This document shows, in pieces, positions 1 through 7,906 of a stretch of DNA of 34,811 bases. The position numbers and the translations under genes are program-made. Source of the DNA: Saprospiraceae bacterium (GTDB lineage Bacteria; Bacteroidota; Bacteroidia; Chitinophagales; Saprospiraceae); contig JANQZX010000040.1 of NCBI GenBank assembly GCA_030728245.1, forward strand, positions 1 to 34,811. The letters run 5' to 3'. The notes below the pieces were generated by a model. It saw only the letters and a list, made by a program, of their open reading frames with translations. It made no database searches and was not told the origin of the DNA. Within the stretch, counting starts at the first letter, position 1; each line of letters opens with the position of its first letter.

Positions 1-2502
1 CAAAAAACAGAGGTGGTTGCTGGCGTTACCTGGGATTTAGCCAGTGAAAGAGCTCAAAATATCAGTGGGTTAGCTTATCAATTATTTTTTGATATTCCAG
101 CAGAAAAATCGGCGCCAATTCCTGCCAAAGTAGATATATCTTTAAACCTAAAGCATAAGGCTCAGCCCTTACTACTTGATTTCAAGGTTTCCCGGGAGAA
201 TCTTCAAAAGGTAACCGTAAATAAAAAAATAGTCTCCATTGATTTTTTGGCGGGTCACCTGATCATTGATCCGATACATTTAAATGTGGGGGAGAATAAA
301 ATTCAAATTGAATTCATTGCTGGAAATCAATCCCTTAACCGAAATGCTGATTTTCTTTATACCTTATTAGTGCCCGACCGTGCCGCCACGCTTTTCCCCT
401 GTTTTGACCAACCGAACTTGAAAGCCAGGTTTACGCTCTCCCTTCAGGTTCCAAAATCCTGGGATGCCTCTGCCAATGGTGCCCTGATGAAAAGTACCTC
501 TACCGGACCTAAAAAAATGCTACATTATAAGGAAACTCAACCAATAAGTACCTACTTGTTTGCCTTTGCCGCAGGAAAATTTAATAGGGTGACTCAAGAA
601 AAAAAAGGTAGAAGTATGAGCATGCTCTTCAGGGAAACTGATTCCCTAAAAGTAGCTCAAAACCTGGATAAAATTTTTGACCTGCATGTTACTTCCATTT
701 TATGGCTGGAAGATTATACCCAGATTCCAATGCCCTTTGAAAAGTTAGATTTTGTTTTGCTTCCAGGATTTCAATATGGTGGCATGGAACATGTCGGAAA
801 TATTTTCTATAAAGAAAGCGCACTCATTTTAGAAGAAAGCTCTACAGATAATCAAAAATTAGCACGTGCCAGATTAATAGCTCACGAAACGGCTCATTAT
901 TGGTTTGGAGATCTGGTTACCATGAACTGGTTCAATGATGTTTGGCTTAAGGAGGTCTTCGCAAATTTTATGGCAGCCAAAGCGGTCAATCCCGATTTCC
1001 CCGAGGTAAATCATGAATTAAGCTTTTTAATTTCTCATCATCCTACGGCTTATAGTGAAGATCGCTCTGGCGGAAGTCACCCCATTCAACAGGCTTTGGA
1101 AAATTTAAAGGATGCCGGATCCTTGTATGGTGGCATCATTTATCAAAAAGCACCCATTGTAATGCGCCAACTGGAAAAGTTGATGGGAACGGAACCTTTT
1201 CAAAAGGGTCTTCAAATATATTTGAAAAACTTTTCTTATGCCAATGCGACCTGGGACGATCTTATCAGTATTTTAGATGAATTAACCCCCATATCTTTGA
1301 AAGAATGGGCCGGTATTTGGGTAAAAGAAGCTGGAATGCCCCATCTTTTAACGACTGCCTTGATGAATGAAGATTCAAATATGGAGGAAATAACTATCCA
1401 ACAGGTTAAATCTTCCCCATCGGACAAGCATTGGCAACAAGAAACCGAGATAGCGCTCTTTTATGCCGACACAATAATCAAATTACCTGCCCGTATAAAT
1501 GGTTTAAAAACAAGTTTACCCATATCAAAAGGATTAAAAAAAACTTTAGCGATATTACCGAATGCTTCTGCTATAGGTTATGGTTATTTCCAATTGGATG
1601 ACCTGTCTTTGCAGACCTTTTTATCGGGTAAATTAACTGTAAAGGATGAATTCTTGCGTGGAGCCATTAGCATTGCCTTAATGGAAGAATTAATCAACAG
1701 GAAAATTTCGGGCAATGATTATTTAGGATATCTGTTACATTCCTTAAAAAATGAAAAGGAATCCCTAAACAGGCAACTACTTCTAGGCCAGCTGAATATG
1801 GTCTTCTGGACTTTCCTTTCCGATGAACAGCGAAGTGTATCTACCCCTAAAATAGAGCGTCTTCTTTGGCAACTGATAAATGAAAACACCTCTGTCAGTG
1901 CAAAATCTGCCTATTTTTCAACCTTTAGGGACATCGCTTTGTCTAAGGAAGCTACTCAAACATTATTTGATATTTGGTCTGGAAAAACCAACATTCCAGG
2001 ATTACCCATTTCAGAACCACAGCAGATTGACCTTGCCGCAACATTAGCTTTACTACTTCCCGAGCAAGCCTCCGGAATAATAGATACTCAATTAATAAAA
2101 ACCCTGAATCCAGATAGAAAAAAGAGGTTACAATTCATAAAACCTTTTTTATCCCCCGATACAAAAATAAGGGATGCCGCTTTTGAATCCTTGTACGACG
2201 CAGAAAACCGAAGTGTAGAACCTTGGGTAGTTGACGCCGTCCGTTATTTAAATCATCCCTTAAGAGCCAAAGAATCAACTCATTATATTACACAAAGCCT
2301 GGAACTTTTAGAGGAGATTCAAAAAACGGGAGACATCTTTTTCCCAAGACAATTCATTACAGCTGTATTAAGTGGACATCAATCACCCACTGCATCCTAT
2401 TATGTAAAAAAATTCCTTCAGGAACACCCAGATTTCCCCTATAGACTAAAAAACAAGGTACTTATGGCGGCCGATTTACTTTTTACCATCCAACGCCCTT
2501 GA
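1..2502 (+). CDS. M1 family metallo-aminopeptidase (5' end cut by window)
   Basis: A zinc exopeptidase of the M1 (aminopeptidase N) family, expected to remove N-terminal residues from peptides in the periplasm. The reading frame is open to base 1, so the true start and any signal peptide lie outside; the first possible start inside is GTG at 13, but sequence before it already fits the family. Numbering from the base-13 codon, the exopeptidase motif GGMEH is at 256-260, the zinc site HETAH at 291-295 with the third ligand Glu314, and the transition-state Tyr at 377. The N-terminal beta domain precedes these and a long helical C-terminal part follows to residue 829. The GXMEN motif ends in His rather than Asn. 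The gene ends 22 nt before the convergent mog gene, with no clear hairpin between. Family assignment is firm; substrate preference is unknown. Confidence 0.95.
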   Translation, partial: QKTEVVAGVTWDLASERAQNISGLAYQLFFDIPAEKSAPIPAKVDISLNLKHKAQPLLLDFKVSRENLQKVTVNKKIVSIDFLAGHLIIDPIHLNVGENKIQIEFIAGNQSLNRNADFLYTLLVPDRAATLFPCFDQPNLKARFTLSLQVPKSWDASANGALMKSTSTGPKKMLHYKETQPISTYLFAFAAGKFNRVTQEKKGRSMSMLFRETDSLKVAQNLDKIFDLHVTSILWLEDYTQIPMPFEKLDFVLLPGFQYGGMEHVGNIFYKESALILEESSTDNQKLARARLIAHETAHYWFGDLVTMNWFNDVWLKEVFANFMAAKAVNPDFPEVNHELSFLISHHPTAYSEDRSGGSHPIQQALENLKDAGSLYGGIIYQKAPIVMRQLEKLMGTEPFQKGLQIYLKNFSYANATWDDLISILDELTPISLKEWAGIWVKEAGMPHLLTTALMNEDSNMEEITIQQVKSSPSDKHWQQETEIALFYADTIIKLPARINGLKTSLPISKGLKKTLAILPNASAIGYGYFQLDDLSLQTFLSGKLTVKDEFLRGAISIALMEELINRKISGNDYLGYLLHSLKNEKESLNRQLLLGQLNMVFWTFLSDEQRSVSTPKIERLLWQLINENTSVSAKSAYFSTFRDIALSKEATQTLFDIWSGKTNIPGLPISEPQQIDLAATLALLLPEQASGIIDTQLIKTLNPDRKKRLQFIKPFLSPDTKIRDAAFESLYDAENRSVEPWVVDAVRYLNHPLRAKESTHYITQSLELLEEIQKTGDIFFPRQFITAVLSGHQSPTASYYVKKFLQEHPDFPYRLKNKVLMAADLLFTIQRP

Positions 2503-2524
2503 TTATAAAAGACAAAAACCACAA

Positions 2525-3067
2525 TTAACCTGATTTAGGTCTGAACGCCTTTATGTTTTGCTCATTTGCCAATATGAAAGGACCTTCTATGAGGTCAATA
2601 CAATAAGGTATAGCAGGAAAAACGGCTTGCAAACATTGTGAAATGGCAGCGGGTTTGCCCGGCAGGTTTACAAGCAAAGTATTTTCATAAATGCCTGCCG
2701 TTTGCCTGGAAAGAATAGCGGTAGGCACATATTTTAAACTTTCCATCCGCATCAACTCGCCGAATCCAGGAAGTATTTTTTGACAAAAAGCCTCCGTGGC
2801 CTCTACCGTCACATCTCTTTTTGCAGGCCCTGTTCCCCCAGTAGTTAATATTAAACAGCACTTTTCCTCTACTGCAAGAGTATGAAATGTTTTTAAAATA
2901 AGATCATACTCGTCGGGAATGATGTTGAAAATAGTTCTGTATGGAGACTTTATATACGATGTCAAAACCTCTAAAATGGCATCTCCCGACAGGCTGGAAT
3001 ATGCGTTTGTATCCAGACTTGCCCGATCAGACATTTGTAAAACCCCTATGATTATTTCCTTTTCCAT
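2525..3067 (-). CDS. mog: Molybdopterin adenylyltransferase (MogA-type)
   Basis: Cytoplasmic enzyme of molybdenum cofactor synthesis that adenylylates molybdopterin before metal insertion. The MoCF-binding fold is clear: an N-terminal IGVLQMSDRAS strand, the glycine-rich TTGGTGPAKRDVT segment in the middle, then PGFGELMR, PTAILSRQ and NLPGKP, all matching E. coli Mog more than MoaB. Length (180 aa) is near the family norm. I chose ATG at 3067, giving MEKEIIIGVLQ; a GTG at 3076 would add three residues (MGF) but lies right against the stop of the upstream gene. It is 12 nt downstream of the DUF547 gene and probably co-transcribed with it. No other Moco genes are in the window, so the molybdoenzyme served cannot be named. 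Confidence 0.9.
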   Translation of the reverse strand: MEKEIIIGVLQMSDRASLDTNAYSSLSGDAILEVLTSYIKSPYRTIFNIIPDEYDLILKTFHTLAVEEKCCLILTTGGTGPAKRDVTVEATEAFCQKILPGFGELMRMESLKYVPTAILSRQTAGIYENTLLVNLPGKPAAISQCLQAVFPAIPYCIDLIEGPFILANEQNIKAFRPKSG

Positions 3068-3079
3068 GAATCCCACTTA

Positions 3080-3802
3080 TTATTTCACTACATCATTTAG
3101 CTCCCATTGATACTCTAAAAAATCTATTTTAGCATTTGATTGCACCCGTTTTTTTGCATATTTGTTTAAATAATCAACGACAGACGAACCATTTAACTTA
3201 AAATCACCAGCGAACCAACTAAATATTTTTGAGATTTTAATATTTGATTTGTCTAACTGATTTCGTTGAGAATCATTTACAAACCTCCTCATAGCATCAT
3301 TTAATTGCTCGTCCAAACGGGAGGCATAATAAGCTTCATTTCTTAATAATGGGCAAGAAAAGGAAGCACAATTTATTGCGGCGTGAATTCTTGGATCCTT
3401 AAATTCTTTTCTTAAAATGGTATGTTCAATATAATTTAAGTCTATTTTTTCTTTCCCCATTGGAATAAAGGCGATATCCCAAACAGAATTAACAAAAGGA
3501 ATACCTCTCTTGATATCTTTAATACTTTTTATTGGATAATTATCCAATATTAGCTTCACGGTAAAAGCATTATATGCATTTATCCAAAAAGCCATTTTTT
3601 CATTTTTACTCCATTTCGAAGTAGGCCTATTGGCAGAAAGTTTGTCCAGATATACCTGCAATTGCTTTTTATCTTTCAAAAAGCCTTGGTAATCGACCAT
3701 GCCATTTTTTGAAACATGTTTTTTAACCAATACATCCCATTCTCCATGCTGTACTGGATTTGCATAATTTAAGGAGACAAAAAGCATTATAATTAACCAC
3801 AT
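3080..3802 (-). CDS. DUF547 secreted protein
   Basis: A 240-residue protein with a short hydrophobic leader (residues 1-14) likely cleaved after about Ala14, so exported to the periplasm. The body matches DUF547: the FWINAYNAFTVKLIL block near residues 72-86, and the INCASFSCPLL block with two cysteines further on. The function of DUF547 is not established; a papain-like fold has been suggested for some members, and the Cys-rich INCAS block would be the place to look for a nucleophile. It ends 12 nt before the mog start, so the two probably share a transcript. ATG at 3802 directly precedes the leader. Confidence 0.85.
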   Translation of the reverse strand: MWLIIMLFVSLNYANPVQHGEWDVLVKKHVSKNGMVDYQGFLKDKKQLQVYLDKLSANRPTSKWSKNEKMAFWINAYNAFTVKLILDNYPIKSIKDIKRGIPFVNSVWDIAFIPMGKEKIDLNYIEHTILRKEFKDPRIHAAINCASFSCPLLRNEAYYASRLDEQLNDAMRRFVNDSQRNQLDKSNIKISKIFSWFAGDFKLNGSSVVDYLNKYAKKRVQSNAKIDFLEYQWELNDVVK

Positions 3803-3876
3803 ATCAGTATATATATTTGTAAGGGTTCAATGTAATCAATTTCTAAAAAATACAGCACAAAAAGAGACGCCTCATT

Positions 3877-4767
3877 CTATGGAACTTCATTTCCCATCGC
3901 TGCCTCATATAATTGAAACCATTCCTGAAGTTCTAAATCAATAGAACATGCTTTTACCGCTGAAATGATGCGCTCTGTTTTGACTGTTCCAATAACGGGA
4001 ATCAATTGAGCAGGATGTTTTAACAACCAGGCTAAGGATAAAACATCGGCTCCTACCTGATATTTAGCCCCAAGAAGTTGAAATTGCTTATTTAAAGCAA
4101 CTTTCCCATGTTCAAAAATACTACCACCACCTAAAGGACTCCAAATCATTGGTTTTATTTTCCTTTCATATAAAAAATCAATGCTACCATCGATTAATGG
4201 TTGAAGTTGATTGAAATTTAATTCTATTTGATTGGTTATTAAAGGTATATCTAAACGAGATTGTAATAATTGAAATTGAGCGGGTGTGAAATTTGAAACC
4301 CCGATATGTTTTACTTTTCCCGACAATACCAACGAGGAGAGGGTTTGAGCGACTACATCAGCATTTAAAAGGGGACTAGGCCTATGCAGCAATAATAGAT
4401 CTATATAATCCGTATTTAGATTAGTAAGAGATTGTTCCACTGAAGAAGTAATATGATCCTTACTATAATCGTAATGTTTAACCTTTGTCAATGGTTTTTT
4501 CTGACTTAGTAATTGGATTCCACACTTGGTTATAATTTTAATCTGATGTCTTTTGGAAGGATTCTCTTTCAAAAGCCTTCCAAAAAATGCTTCATTAGCA
4601 TAATCATTATATATGTCCGCATGATCAAAGGAATCAATGCCTAAAGAAAGGCAGCTATCAAATAATTTTGAAATTTCTTTTTCCGATTGGGTTTTTTCGT
4701 CCCATCTCCAAACGCCATATACTAGCTGGGAAAGAGAAAATGTAGGTAAAAGTTCTATTTGTTTCAT
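3877..4767 (-). CDS. Aldo/keto reductase (YdhF-like)
   Basis: An NAD(P)H-dependent oxidoreductase with a TIM-barrel fold, probably reducing aldehydes or ketones in the cytoplasm. Starting at ATG 4767 gives MKQIELLP and 296 residues. The catalytic tetrad is complete: Asp51 (in DHADIY), Tyr56, Lys81 (in ITKCG) and His128 (in LLLHRPS). Overall layout resembles E. coli YdhF. The frame stays open upstream to 4848, but that extension would run through the transcription terminator of the neighbouring gene (4813-4850), so the later start is preferred. It sits between that terminator and the DUF547 gene (74 nt gap), so it probably has its own promoter. Substrate is unknown. Confidence 0.9.
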   Translation of the reverse strand: MKQIELLPTFSLSQLVYGVWRWDEKTQSEKEISKLFDSCLSLGIDSFDHADIYNDYANEAFFGRLLKENPSKRHQIKIITKCGIQLLSQKKPLTKVKHYDYSKDHITSSVEQSLTNLNTDYIDLLLLHRPSPLLNADVVAQTLSSLVLSGKVKHIGVSNFTPAQFQLLQSRLDIPLITNQIELNFNQLQPLIDGSIDFLYERKIKPMIWSPLGGGSIFEHGKVALNKQFQLLGAKYQVGADVLSLAWLLKHPAQLIPVIGTVKTERIISAVKACSIDLELQEWFQLYEAAMGNEVP

Positions 4768-4812
4768 TACGCTAATATACTCATTTTGTATATTATTAAT
4801 TATCTGGAAATA

Positions 4813-4850
4813 AAATGCCTTACACCAAATCATTTCAGTGTAAGGCATTT
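4813..4850 (-). terminator. Rho-independent terminator after the secreted-paralogue pair
   Basis: A perfect 13-bp inverted repeat (4813-4825 with 4838-4850, arm AAATGCCTTACAC) around a 12-nt loop, beginning 17 nt after the stop of the 4868-5314 gene. Read on the minus strand, the stem is followed by TTTTATTT. The flank on the other side is also A-rich, so it could work in both directions. Confidence 0.85.
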
Positions 4851-4867
4851 CTATTAAAAAAGACTCA

Positions 4868-5314
4868 TTAAAATATGATATAACCTAAGGTTACTGAAGC
4901 GCCTGCTGTCGAGGCACCTGCATCCATTTCCATTTTAAACAATTTTCCAGATCTTCCACCAGAAAAACTTAAACCTCCTAATGGTGCTCCCGATGTATAA
5001 ATGGTAGTGCCTGTAGCTGAGTCGACAATCTTCCAAACGGGAGTTCCAACAGATGAAACAATGCTAAAACAACTTATTGTTTTTCCAGCTGGAACAAAAA
5101 TTTCATTTTTCAAAGGATCATAAGTTCTAAATGGGGCAACATTACATATAGAACGATTAAAGTAATCTCCCGGAATGGTATTGCATTTTTTCTTTCCAAC
5201 AGGGGGAGTTTCAACCATTCTGGTGTCAGGCCTGCAAGCTTGGGCTAGCGTTGAAGTGGTGTTAGCAAGTTGAATGAAAAGAACAGCTAAAACGAAATAA
5301 AAAAGATTTTTCAT
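4868..5314 (-). CDS. Small secreted four-cysteine protein, paralogue 1
   Basis: A 148-residue protein with an N-terminal signal peptide (MKNLFYFVLAVLF... ending LAQ at 25). I do not recognise a named family. It is clearly homologous to the next upstream gene: both have cysteines at 27, 44, 57 and about 81/82, a Y/F-DP motif, then CF-I-V, WKI-D-ATG and a C-terminal TLG strand. The four cysteines could form two disulphides in a small beta-rich domain. It lies 24 nt downstream of its paralogue and is followed by a strong terminator, so the two form a short operon. The mature protein probably stays in the periplasm or is released; there is no lipobox or sorting domain. Function unknown. Confidence 0.7.
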   Translation of the reverse strand: MKNLFYFVLAVLFIQLANTTSTLAQACRPDTRMVETPPVGKKKCNTIPGDYFNRSICNVAPFRTYDPLKNEIFVPAGKTISCFSIVSSVGTPVWKIVDSATGTTIYTSGAPLGGLSFSGGRSGKLFKMEMDAGASTAGASVTLGYIIF

Positions 5315-5338
5315 GATGTTTTTATTTATGATGATTTA

Positions 5339-5803
5339 TTAGGGTTGGTAATCTACAAATCCCAGAGTAATCCAGGAGCTTTTGATAGAAGTGGTCCTGT
5401 TTAGCACGATCTTATAGACTTTATCCTTGATAGGTGCCGTTAATTTTAAAGTGCCCAATCGAGGTGCGGTGGTAGGCATTACCGGGTCAAAGACCACTGC
5501 ACCGGTAGCTTCATCTATGATTTTCCAATCTGGCTTTCCACTATATCCCACTATAGTGAAACAAGCTGCTTCTCTTCCTTTTGGGAGAGAAATGGAATGC
5601 GTTGAAGGGTCAAAAGTAGTTGATGACTGCTCACAAACGGTGCGCTGAAGGTAATTTCCCGTTTTTCCACTGCATGATCTAGTTCCGTAAGGCAAAAGTT
5701 CTGCGGAACGCAATGCGGCATCACATTTTTGAGCGGTCATATTCGTAAATACGAATAAGGACAATCCAAGAGACAATAGATTTAAAAAAAGATTCTTTTT
5801 CAT
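5339..5803 (-). CDS. Small secreted four-cysteine protein, paralogue 2
   Basis: A 154-residue exported protein: a lysine-started hydrophobic leader (MKKNLFLNLL... to TAQ25), then a compact domain with cysteines at 27, 44, 57 and 81. It aligns over its whole length with the downstream neighbour (148 aa), for example GNYLQRTVC against GDYFNRSIC and DWKIIDEATG against VWKIVDSATG, indicating a tandem duplication that has diverged to well under half identity. It is the first gene of the pair and so the promoter should lie in the 98 nt separating it from the divergent methyltransferase gene. No recognised domain; role unknown. Confidence 0.7.
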   Translation of the reverse strand: MKKNLFLNLLSLGLSLFVFTNMTAQKCDAALRSAELLPYGTRSCSGKTGNYLQRTVCEQSSTTFDPSTHSISLPKGREAACFTIVGYSGKPDWKIIDEATGAVVFDPVMPTTAPRLGTLKLTAPIKDKVYKIVLNRTTSIKSSWITLGFVDYQP

Positions 5804-5855
5804 GATTCAGAAATTTAACGTTGAATAATTGGTTTTATAATTAATTTCACGAGCG

Positions 5856-5868
5856 GTTCAGAACGTTC
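5856..5868. promoter_or_regulatory. Possible operator: alternating GTTC/GAAC repeats
   Basis: The 98-nt space between two divergent genes holds GTTC-A-GAAC-GTTC, two overlapping palindromes (one with a single central base, one GAACGTTC). Its placement between divergent promoters suits a regulator site, but it is short and no regulator gene is near. Confidence 0.25.
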
Positions 5869-5901
5869 CCTTTTATTCCAATTATTTTCAATATTTTTTT
5901 G

Positions 5902-6699
5902 ATGAATACTTTTGATACAAACAAACAAGCCTGGAACCAAAGAGTAGATGTTCATTATCAATCTGAATTTTATGATGTCCCAGGGTTTTTAAAGGGTAAA
6001 GAGGTCTTAAAACCTATTGAATTAGCATTGTTAGGTGATGTTAGGGACAAAACACTTCTTCATTTACAATGTCATTTTGGACAAGACACCCTCTCTTTAG
6101 CTCGTTTAGGAGCTAAAGTTACCGGTATTGATTTTTCGCAGGTTGCCATTGATAAGGCAAATATGTTAGCCAATGAACTTGATATAAAGGCAACTTTTGT
6201 ATGTGGGAATGTATTGGAAACACCCCAGCTCGTTTCTGAAAAATTTGATATTGTTTTTACTACTTACGGAGTATTAGGCTGGTTGCCTGACATGAATGAT
6301 TGGGCAAAAGTGGTAAAAACCATGCTCAAACCTGGTGGAAAATTGATTTTGGTGGAATTTCATCCTGTGATATGGATGATGGATGACGAATTCAAAGGTA
6401 TCGAGTATTCCTATTTTAAAGGTGACCCCATCATAGAAACAAAAAATACTACTTACACGGATCAAAGTGCCGTTCAAATGGATACTTTTCAGGAAATAAC
6501 CTGGAATCACTCGTTGGATGAGGTGTTAAATGCCTTATTAGAGGTAGGATTAACATTAACTCACTTCAAGGAGTATGCCTACTCACCTTATCCTTGTTTT
6601 AGCCATATTAAAGAAACCTCGCCCGGGCAATACCAAATCATTGGGCTGGAAGATAAAATACCTATGGTTTACTCCTTAACAGCAGAAAATGAAAAATAA
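5902..6699 (+). CDS. Class I SAM-dependent methyltransferase
   Basis: A soluble methyltransferase of about 265 residues. SAM-binding motif I is HLQCHFGQD at 54-62 (the usual CGxG is CHFG here), followed by the motif II acidic residue Asp77 in VTGID and a motif IV-like DIVFTTYGVLGW segment. The subgroup with HLQCHFGQDT is common in Bacteroidota and Firmicutes but its substrate is not known. ATG at 5902 is preferred to a TTG one codon earlier. Its last 11 nt overlap the start of the downstream nucleoside transporter-like gene, so the pair is translationally coupled, which hints that the two products act on related small molecules. Confidence 0.85.
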   Translation: MNTFDTNKQAWNQRVDVHYQSEFYDVPGFLKGKEVLKPIELALLGDVRDKTLLHLQCHFGQDTLSLARLGAKVTGIDFSQVAIDKANMLANELDIKATFVCGNVLETPQLVSEKFDIVFTTYGVLGWLPDMNDWAKVVKTMLKPGGKLILVEFHPVIWMMDDEFKGIEYSYFKGDPIIETKNTTYTDQSAVQMDTFQEITWNHSLDEVLNALLEVGLTLTHFKEYAYSPYPCFSHIKETSPGQYQIIGLEDKIPMVYSLTAENEK

Positions 6700-7906
6700 A
6701 AAATACGTTCAACTCTCCATTTTATTATTACTTCAATTTATGATTTGGGGATCCTGGTATGTAACAACAGGAACCTATCTGTTACAAACGCTACATTTTT
6801 CAGGCAGAGAAGTGGGACTTGTATATGGTGCCATGTCCGTTGCGGCATTCATTTCGCCCATTTTTGTAGGATTTATTACCGATAAATATTTTTCAGCATC
6901 AAAAGTACTGGCGTTTCTTCACCTTGGAGGTAGTATATGCTTAGTTGCCATGTATTCATTTACGGACTTCAATGTTTTTTATCCACTCACCTTACTTTAT
7001 GCCGTTTTGTACCTACCTACCTTCGCGTTATCAAGCTCTTATGTTCTTCAACAACTGGAAGACCCTTCAAAACAATTTCCCGGGGTGAGGGTATGGGGAA
7101 GTATAGGATGGATCATAGCGGGTAACATTGTTGGCTTATTAAGTTGGGAAAAAACAGCCAACCCGCTGTTACTTTCTGCCAGTTTGAGTTTAATACTAGG
7201 TGTTTATGCCTTATTCTTACCCAAGGTTCCTTCTATAGAGGGAAAAAGTAGTAATTCTATTAAAGAATTTTTCTCTGTCGAAATAATTCAGCTTTTCAAA
7301 CAGAGAGATTTTTTAGTTTTTATGATAAGCCTTACCCTATTGTATGCTATTCCTATTGCCTACTATTATAGTTTTGTAAATAATTTTTTAACAACCATTC
7401 AGGTAAAAAATGCAGCAGGTTGGATGTCCATTGGACAAATAACAGAGATTCTGGTTATGTTACTTCTGCCCTTTTTCCTACGGCATTTTTCATTTAAATG
7501 GGTGGTCTTTACCGGACTATTTTTATGGGGTGCGAGATATGGTATTTTCGCCTACGCTGCTGAAAATCCAGGCATTCAGCTCGTTTGGCTTCCCGCTATA
7601 CTGGTTCACGGATTCGCCTACGTATTTACCGGATTAGCCGGACAATTATATATTGATGAGAAAGCACCGAGACATTTAAGAAATACAGCACAAAGCATTA
7701 TCACTTTTGCTATGCAAGGAATGGGAACTTTGTTCGGTACTTATTTTGCCGGATGGATGGTCGAGAGAAATGTAACTGCCTCGGGAGATTATAACTGGAC
7801 TAATATTTGGATTTTTCCTACGGTGGCTGGGATAGCTTTGTCCTTGTTTTTCCTTCTACTTTTTAAGCAAAAAGAAAAACAAGAACAAAGATTACCCAAT
7901 AATTAA
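6689..7906 (+). CDS. MFS nucleoside:H+ symporter-like transporter (NupG/XapB family)
   Basis: A 405-residue inner membrane protein with about 12 hydrophobic segments. The opening LLQFMIWGSWYVTTGTYL and the following GLVYGAMSVAAFISP and GFITDKYFSA match the nucleoside:H+ symporter branch of the major facilitator superfamily (NupG, XapB), including the G-x-x-x-D-K-(Y/W)-(F/L)-x-A loop 2-3 motif. The RVWGSIGWI segment in TM5 is also typical. Role inferred: proton-driven uptake of nucleosides. The start overlaps the methyltransferase stop by 11 nt. Its stop codon directly abuts the stop of the convergent TonB receptor gene (no intervening base). Confidence 0.85.
   Translation: MKNKKYVQLSILLLLQFMIWGSWYVTTGTYLLQTLHFSGREVGLVYGAMSVAAFISPIFVGFITDKYFSASKVLAFLHLGGSICLVAMYSFTDFNVFYPLTLLYAVLYLPTFALSSSYVLQQLEDPSKQFPGVRVWGSIGWIIAGNIVGLLSWEKTANPLLLSASLSLILGVYALFLPKVPSIEGKSSNSIKEFFSVEIIQLFKQRDFLVFMISLTLLYAIPIAYYYSFVNNFLTTIQVKNAAGWMSIGQITEILVMLLLPFFLRHFSFKWVVFTGLFLWGARYGIFAYAAENPGIQLVWLPAILVHGFAYVFTGLAGQLYIDEKAPRHLRNTAQSIITFAMQGMGTLFGTYFAGWMVERNVTASGDYNWTNIWIFPTVAGIALSLFFLLLFKQKEKQEQRLPNN

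Noticed and set aside
3812-3819. A TATATTTG box on the plus strand
   Set aside because: It points into the convergent side of minus-strand genes with no gene downstream; the A/T-rich repeat makes a chance match likely.
4768-4848. N-terminal extension of the aldo/keto reductase by 27 residues
   Set aside because: It runs through the hairpin terminator of the adjacent operon and does not resemble the family N-terminus.
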